From assembly GCA_947039985.1 (NCBI GenBank), contig CAMRAP010000054.1:1-9645 (forward strand): a stretch of DNA of 9,645 bases. The letters run 5' to 3'. The stretch comes from an uncultured Odoribacter sp. GTDB lineage: Bacteria; Bacteroidota; Bacteroidia; Bacteroidales; Marinifilaceae. The notes under the pieces are model-generated. The model searched no databases, was not told the DNA's origin, and worked only from the letters and a program-made list of their open reading frames with translations. This document shows, one piece after another, positions 7,370-9,645 of the stretch; position 1 is the stretch's first letter; each line of letters starts with the position of its first letter. The translations under genes and the position numbers were made by a program.

Positions 7370-8698
7370 TTACAACTTGGCTTTTATAGCTTTGGTTGCT
7401 TCTTCGTAACCTGGTTTTTCTAGAAGAGCAAACATATTATTTTTATAATCTTCCACACCTGGTTGATCAAATGGATTAACACCCAACATATTTCCTGAAA
7501 TACCACATGCCACTTCAAAGAAAAAGAATAATTGTCCGATATACTGTTCGCTTAACGAAGGTAAAGTGATCTTCATATTAGGCACCCCTCCATCAATGTG
7601 AGCAATCTGAGTTCCTAACTCTGCCATCTTATTTACCTCGTCAATACGTTTACCTGTCAAAAAGTTCAAATTGTCTAAATTCGCTACATCCGAAGGAATC
7701 TCAACCTTATAATTTGATTTCTCAACAGAGATAATAGTCTCCATCAACATACGTAAACCTTGTTGTATGTACTGCCCCATAGAGTGCAAATCAGTTGTAA
7801 AATCTGCTCCTGCTGGAAAGATTCCCTTGTTCTCTTTTCCTTCACTCTCTCCATACAATTGTTTCCACCATTCCGTAATATAGTGCAATTTAGGATTAAA
7901 GTTTGCTAGTATTTCAACAACATATCCTTTACGATAAAGGGCTGTTCTTGCAGCAGCATATTCAATAGCAATACTCTCCGTATTGTCAAGACACTCCTTA
8001 CGCATCTCTGAAGCTCCTTGCATCAAAGCACATATATCAAATCCAGCAATAGCAATAGGTAGTAATCCAACTGGAGTAAGTGCAGAAAAGCGTCCGCCTA
8101 CATTATCTGGAATAACAAAAGTCTTATAATTCTCCTGATCAGCTAAAGTACGCAAAGCACCTTTGCTTCCATCTGTAATGGCAACAATACGCTTAGCCGC
8201 TTCCTCACGTCCCACTTTTTTCTCCAAAAACTCTTTCAATAAACGGAAAGCGATAGCTGGCTCTGTTGTAGCACCTGATTTAGAAATCACACAGATACCA
8301 AATTCTTTATTTCCTAAATAGTTCAATAATTCATGATAATAATCTTCGCCAATATTATGACCAGCAAAAATTACTTTCATATCAGCTTTATCAAAATTAT
8401 GGAAACTATCAGCAAGCGTTTCCATAACAGCACGAGCCCCTAAATAAGATCCTCCAATACCAATGACTACTACAACCTGAGTACGTGCACGCAAGTCTGC
8501 TGCCGTTTTTTCAATATCTGCTAAAATTTCAGGAGTAATATCATTGGGGGTATCTAACCATCCTAAGAAATCATTCCCTTTACTTGTTCCATTTTTTAAA
8601 GACTTTAAAGCCTCTTGAGCTTCTGGATATAAAGCTTTTACCTCATCTTTAGCAACAAAATTATATATTTTGCTGTAATCAAATTTAACACTACTCAT
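7370..8698 (-). CDS. pgi: Glucose-6-phosphate isomerase
   Basis: This cytoplasmic enzyme interconverts glucose 6-phosphate and fructose 6-phosphate in glycolysis and gluconeogenesis. The 442 residues match the short bacterial form (about 445-450) rather than the 550-residue E. coli type. Seen in order: GIGGSYLGA (80-88) and ISKSGATTEP (138-147) for the sugar-phosphate-binding SIS folds, the first family signature DNVGGRFSALTPVG (198-211), and GESEGKENKGIFP (283-295) with the likely catalytic base Glu284. Then come DLHSMGQYIQQG (303-314) with the likely ring-opening His305, and the second signature region GVNPFDQPGVEDYK (406-419) ending in the likely active-site Lys419. Residue roles are assigned by family comparison. 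The start follows the upstream DUF151 gene by 34 bases, so the two may share a transcript. No Shine-Dalgarno sequence is visible. Confidence 0.97.
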   Translation of the reverse strand: MSSVKFDYSKIYNFVAKDEVKALYPEAQEALKSLKNGTSKGNDFLGWLDTPNDITPEILADIEKTAADLRARTQVVVVIGIGGSYLGARAVMETLADSFHNFDKADMKVIFAGHNIGEDYYHELLNYLGNKEFGICVISKSGATTEPAIAFRLLKEFLEKKVGREEAAKRIVAITDGSKGALRTLADQENYKTFVIPDNVGGRFSALTPVGLLPIAIAGFDICALMQGASEMRKECLDNTESIAIEYAAARTALYRKGYVVEILANFNPKLHYITEWWKQLYGESEGKENKGIFPAGADFTTDLHSMGQYIQQGLRMLMETIISVEKSNYKVEIPSDVANLDNLNFLTGKRIDEVNKMAELGTQIAHIDGGVPNMKITLPSLSEQYIGQLFFFFEVACGISGNMLGVNPFDQPGVEDYKNNMFALLEKPGYEEATKAIKAKL

Positions 8699-8732
8699 AA
8701 CTCACTTATAATTAATATGTTGTTCTAAATAT

Positions 8733-9314
8733 TCAACTTTTATTCTTAATAACATCTCTAATTTCTGATGCTTTTTCATAATTTTCATTTTGAATAGCCT
8801 CACTTAACATTCGACTTAATTCTCTGATGGAATAATTTTGTATACTCTCCATTTGACACTCCTCTACAGATATAGCTTTTCCCTTCTCTGTATCTAATTT
8901 TCCTTGATCTACTAATATTCCAGCTTTTTCCATAATCTCTGGTGTGGAAAAGATGGGACATTTATAGCGTAAAGCCAAAGCAACTGCGTCTGAAGTTCTT
9001 GCATCGATCTTAATCATCTTTTCATCAGTCTGAAATAATAGCTCTGAATAGAATATTCCTGATTCCAAACGAAAAATAAATACCTCCTTCAAGGATACAT
9101 TCATCTCATCTGCAAGAGTCTTCACCAAATCGTGTGTTAATGGACGTTGAGTAGGTATTTTTTCAAATTGTACAGCAATAGATTGAGCCTCAGACATACC
9201 TATTACAATAGGTATACGATGCGAACCATCTTCATTTGATAGCATCAAAGCATAAGCCCCTGCTTGTGCCATACTATACGATAATCCTAATACTTTCAAC
9301 TTGACTCTTTCCAT
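8733..9314 (-). CDS. Bifunctional nuclease (DUF151) family protein with C-terminal UVR motif
   Basis: The 193-residue protein has two parts. Residues about 1-140 are the DUF151 domain, with IPIVIGMSEAQSIA (34-47), RPLTHDL (57-63) and DARTSDAVALALR (104-116), the three conserved blocks of the family. Family members from plants and some bacteria are reported to have RNase/DNase activity; for Bacteroidota proteins the function is inferred only. Residues about 164-190 (RELSRMLSEAIQNENYEKA, then SEIRDVIK) form a UvrB/UvrC-type UVR helix pair, known as a protein-interaction module. DUF151 plus UVR is a recognised combination. The ATG at 9314 has in-frame stops 10 to 15 bases upstream, so it cannot extend. 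An AGGAGG lies at 9332-9337 but is 17 bases away, too far for a standard ribosome-binding site. The gene precedes pgi in the same direction. Confidence 0.88.
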   Translation of the reverse strand: MERVKLKVLGLSYSMAQAGAYALMLSNEDGSHRIPIVIGMSEAQSIAVQFEKIPTQRPLTHDLVKTLADEMNVSLKEVFIFRLESGIFYSELLFQTDEKMIKIDARTSDAVALALRYKCPIFSTPEIMEKAGILVDQGKLDTEKGKAISVEECQMESIQNYSIRELSRMLSEAIQNENYEKASEIRDVIKNKS

Positions 9315-9410
9315 TTCTATATTTTATTATTCCTCCTATATGACATCGAATCATTTATAGTAGGATTAACGTCAATAAACTATCTTAAGTTATATTTTGG
9401 AACATCTTAT

Positions 9411-9645
9411 TTAGCTTTGTCGCTTACTGGAATTTAGTTTATCCATATAAATACAAGCTAACCCTCCTAAACTGGTCTCTCTATATTTTGCCTGCATATC
9501 ACGTCCTGTTTCCATCATCGTCTTGACAACATCATCAAAAGACACCATATGAGTACCATCTGAGAATAATGCATATAAAGCTGTTTCTCTAGCTTTTTGA
9601 GCAATAAAAGCATTTCGTTCTATACATGGAATCTGTACATATCCC
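9411..9645 (-). CDS. sdaA: L-serine dehydratase (L-serine ammonia-lyase), C-terminal 77 residues, cut by window edge
   Basis: The minus-strand frame entering at 9644 reads VQIPCIERNAF, ALYALFSDGTHMVSFDDVV, KTMMETGRDMQAKYRETSLG and GLACIYM, then ends KRQS at a TAA (9411-9413). This is the conserved C-terminal end of iron-sulfur L-serine dehydratases, which convert L-serine to pyruvate and ammonia in the cytoplasm. The Cys of IPCIERN corresponds to one of the three fixed ligands of the [4Fe-4S] cluster in this family; the other two would lie outside the window. The stretch after GGLA is longer than I remember in E. coli SdaA and has its only Cys directly after GGLA. The remainder of the gene lies beyond 9645. 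The gene ends 96 bases before the DUF151 start. Confidence 0.9.
   Translation of the reverse strand, partial: GYVQIPCIERNAFIAQKARETALYALFSDGTHMVSFDDVVKTMMETGRDMQAKYRETSLGGLACIYMDKLNSSKRQS

Noticed and set aside
9346..9375. Possible minus-strand promoter for the DUF151 gene (TTG, 19 bases, TGATTCGA)
   Set aside because: Spacing fits the Bacteroidota consensus, but only four of the six fixed -7 bases match, which is too weak to annotate in AT-rich DNA.

Overview
The window looks like ordinary chromosomal DNA from a member of the Bacteroidota, probably Bacteroidales. It is AT-rich. The promoter before the efflux operon fits the Bacteroidota pattern (TTG, 19 bases, then TATCTTCG, close to TAnnTTTG). 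Most starts lack a usable Shine-Dalgarno sequence, and two envelope proteins carry lipoprotein signals ending in Ser-Cys. The genus cannot be fixed from the sequence alone.

Layout. Positions 1-261 are non-coding and hold a candidate promoter and three small inverted repeats. Positions 262-5923 (+) hold a complete three-gene tripartite RND efflux operon: a lipidated periplasmic adaptor, an AcrB-type inner-membrane pump of 1062 residues, and a TolC/OprM-type outer-membrane channel lipoprotein. The genes are 6 bases apart and then 1 base apart (or overlap by 8, depending on the start chosen). A strong hairpin with a T-run (5959-5991) ends the operon. No regulator gene for it lies in the window.

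Everything from 6026 to 9645 is on the minus strand and converges on the efflux operon. In transcription order: the 3' end of an L-serine dehydratase (sdaA, cut by the window edge), a DUF151 bifunctional-nuclease-family protein with a C-terminal UVR motif, glucose-6-phosphate isomerase (pgi) followed by a clear terminator (7316-7346), then a two-gene unit of a CbpA-type DnaJ co-chaperone and a small CbpM-like modulator.

How the genes work together. The three efflux proteins should form one envelope-spanning, proton-driven export pump. CbpA and CbpM form a co-chaperone/inhibitor pair acting with DnaK. Pgi (glycolysis) and SdaA (serine to pyruvate) are central metabolism, and their adjacency need not mean functional coupling.

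I found no clearly undescribed system. The points most worth a second look are an 8-C homopolymer early in the pump gene, an Asp-Asn in place of the usual Asp-Asp proton-relay pair in the pump, the position of Cys in the SdaA tail, and the CbpA/CbpM pair in a Bacteroidota setting.
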